DNA from: CAVXWV01 sp963695415
Lineage (GTDB): Bacteria; Chloroflexota; Anaerolineae; Anaerolineales; UBA4823
DNA length: 64,000 nucleotides
Assembly (NCBI GenBank): GCA_963695415.1
Contig: CAVOGL010000004.1
Coordinates: 124,001 to 188,000, forward strand
Reading direction: 5' to 3'
The translations under genes and the position numbers were made by a program. Shown one piece after another: positions 62,308 through 64,000 of this stretch; the first letter of the stretch is position 1; each line of letters opens with the position of its first letter. The notes beneath the pieces were generated by a model, which saw only the letters and a list, made by a program, of their open reading frames with translations, was not told the DNA's origin and made no database searches.

Positions 62308-63026
62308 TCATTCTATTTCATTTCGCAGACGGGAAAAGCTTCGTTCTGGTTTAAGGTGCGATCTCGGAATTTTCCTCAGGTTATCGACAGCAAATCGAAT
62401 AATCAATGCATGATTTCCAGCCTTTACCGCGCAATATTCCGACAACATTTTGTTCGATATTCACCAGATCATGCTGTAAACTGAGCCGGCAGTTTAAATC
62501 ATCCTCCTCACCTACCCTGACAAAAGGATCAAATCCAGCAATTTCAAAGAAGATCCTGGTCTTAATGATTTCACTCTGGGCAGGTATCCAGGCACCTGTC
62601 AGCAAATAAGGCAGGCAATTCCCACTTTTCCCCAGATTTAGCAATCCTAATAATTGCCCATCCTCATCACGGAATTCACATCCGCCGTAAATTACAGCAG
62701 CGTCCGGGTGTTTTTCTGCTGCCTGGTAAAAGGCTTTGATGGCTCCTGGCAGCATCCAATCATCATCGTCCAGAAAATATAAGTATTCTCCTCGGGCTAA
62801 CGCAGCGCCTGTGTTTCGGGCGATTGAGAGAGGTAGTTTCCGCGTGGGTACTATCTGGATATTGATCTCAGAGGTTGGTTCGGAACCAAGAACTTCTGGA
62901 GAAGTTGCCTTGTTGAACAACGATCACTTCGAAATTGTCTGACTCAAAATCCTGATAGATTACACTCTCGACAGATCGTTTCAGACTTTCACGACCAATG
63001 CTTGGGATGATGACAGAGAGGAACAT
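62308..63026 (-). CDS. GT2-family glycosyltransferase, two frameshifts
   Basis: ATG at 63026 opens MFLSVIIPSIGRESLKRSVE. This continues to a break at about 62915, where one extra base in GTTCAACAAGG separates it from NKATSPEVLGSEPTSEIN. The main frame then has LSIARNTGAALARGEYLYFLDDDDWMLPG and VRVGEEDDLNCRL. A second break at 62413-62415 leads to NHALIIRFAVDNLRKIPRSH and a stop at 62308. The joined protein of about 238 residues resembles the GT2 at 60193. The 219 bases between 62089 and 62307 hold no gene I can support. The end position is uncertain. Confidence 0.72.
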
Positions 63027-64000
63027 TTAACCGAGTTCTCTTTGAGGCAGAAATTTAAAATGGTTTTGAAGCCAGATTCTGATGGGCGAATAGATTTTCC
63101 TTAATGCAATCTCCTGGTGGTTAAAACGGACTTTTAGAGCCAGTACCCAGACCCAGGTTTCCCGGACATTATTATTTCGTGCGTCTTTTAAAATGCGCGA
63201 CCATATACTCGATGGAAGTGTTTTCATCCGCACCCGTATCAGTTGTTTTCCGCTGGGATCGAAGGGAACAGCGAATGCAGGAGGGACGGGCAGGTTGTTC
63301 GCCCTGAAATTGCACATTGTTGTGATGCATTTCGCGCATTTTCCACAATTCTGATCCCTCTTCTTCCCCTCGTAACACACACGCAGATTTTCGCAACCCA
63401 ACTTCCAGGATGAGATTGCTTTCGCTTTTTGGGTTCGTCCGTGAGTAGCGCCATCATGTATGATTCGTAATGTGTTGCTGGAAAGCAAGAGGATCTGTTA
63501 CCGGATTCGAACCGTAGGGCAAATGGAGAGCATAATAAGGTTTAGTACTCGCAACCAGTGCTGTGCTGGAGAGGCTTTTCAGGTGCTGAAGACAGGAAAC
63601 AACTGCAACCATATGTGCCTCTTCCCATTCTTGGATCGATCACCTTCTGGAAATTTGTTCGTACCGAAATCAGTGGGATTCCCAGTGAGGAACAGGTTAC
63701 TTCGACTTTCCGGTGAGGCGGAGCTCAAATCCCTTCATCATCATTTATAGGAACATCAAAACCATGGACAAAGACCCCATATTCTATTTTCTTGTTAGCA
63801 TATCCAGCTTTTTCGAAAGCGTGCTGCCAAAGGCTGAATGTTGAATCAAGCCCGCCAGAGAATGCGAGAATTGCCCGATCACCTGAAGGATCCAGAGTGT
63901 TTTCAAGGATGGTATCGCAGGTGAAGGTAATTTTTTTATACCGCCAGGGCATCCATGCATGCCAGGCTGAACAGAACTCCTCCAGGTTGGAAAGCAATTC
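63027..64000 (-). CDS. PP-loop ATPase-like protein, four frameshifts, runs off right edge
   Basis: The frame that enters at the right edge carries a PP-loop, ILAFSGGLDSTFSLWQHAFE, near 63830-63880. It is broken four times between 63490 and 63750; the pieces read GFELRLTGKS, VTCSSLGIPLISVRTN, MVAVVSCLQHLKSL and DPLLSSNTLRIIHDG when one base is removed or added at each join. The C-terminal 150 residues follow in the frame ending at 63027 and hold CYEGKKRDQNCGKCAKC, a likely metal-binding cluster. PP-loop plus C-x2-C fits enzymes like 7-cyano-7-deazaguanine synthase or asparagine-synthetase relatives used in glycan modification. The N-terminus is outside the window. The stop abuts the GT2 start. 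Confidence 0.6.

Overview
The window looks like a chromosomal stretch of a Chloroflexota bacterium, most likely of the Anaerolineae. The reasons are indirect: repeated HdeD/DUF308-type membrane proteins, a family-5 solute-binding protein with Tat-type signal and lipobox, corrinoid/URO-D-type and B12/radical-SAM proteins that suggest an anaerobe, and a dense mix of RiPP, lasso-type and exopolysaccharide genes. No rRNA, tRNA, CRISPR array, insertion sequence or integrase was seen.

Layout. (1) 1-2.5 kb, minus: N-terminal part of an efflux adaptor lipoprotein, a small membrane protein and a cobalamin-type radical SAM protein. (2) 2.6-12.4 kb, minus: a Dpp/Opp-type ABC importer (dppF, dppD, dppC, dppB, binding protein), an SDR dehydrogenase and a very large unrecognised protein. 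(3) 12.5-16.8 kb, minus: a degenerate receiver protein and a 1199-residue regulator that joins a LacI-like sugar sensor, histidine kinase, two receivers and an AraC output. (4) 16.9-26.1 kb: divergent KDPG aldolase and KDG kinase, then a plus-strand operon (URO-D-like, alkaline-phosphatase-superfamily hydrolase, three Gfo/Idh oxidoreductases, sulfotransferase-like protein, TIM-barrel isomerase). Blocks 2-4 read as one carbohydrate or uronate utilisation locus. (5) 26.2-30.6 kb, plus: DUF308 membrane proteins, a bactofilin-like membrane protein and a DUF308-acidic-helix-hairpin-helix fusion.

(6) 30.7-36.2 kb, plus: an anSME-type radical SAM maturase, a broken tyrosine-phosphatase-like gene, two Cys-rich RiPP precursors, a radical SAM/SPASM protein fused to an HPr-kinase-like domain, and a methyltransferase. 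(7) 36.2-43.4 kb, minus: a lasso-peptide-like locus with ABC exporter, three short precursors (one of 57 residues at 40889-41062), an asparagine-synthetase-like cyclase, an HPr-kinase-like protein broken by a 7-bp duplication, and an NTP_transf_5 protein. (8) 43.5-50.1 kb, minus: radical SAM, S26 peptidase, PqqD and radical SAM genes, lying between two paralogous Wzz/BY-kinase genes. All five precursors share a W-x-x-P-E leader motif, so the three blocks may form one linked peptide-modification island.

(9) 50.1-64 kb, minus: exopolysaccharide genes, including a WbpB/WbpD/WbpE-like UDP-diacetamido-uronate set, an initiating sugar transferase, an epimerase, a GT39-type membrane protein, at least five further glycosyltransferases and a PP-loop protein that runs to the right edge.

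Data quality matters here. At least 13 loci are interrupted by frameshifts, and most of the disruptions are single-base insertions, while the protein reads coherently on both sides. I annotate these as single genes with frameshifts. Insertion-biased sequencing error is the likeliest cause, but real decay cannot be excluded for any one gene.
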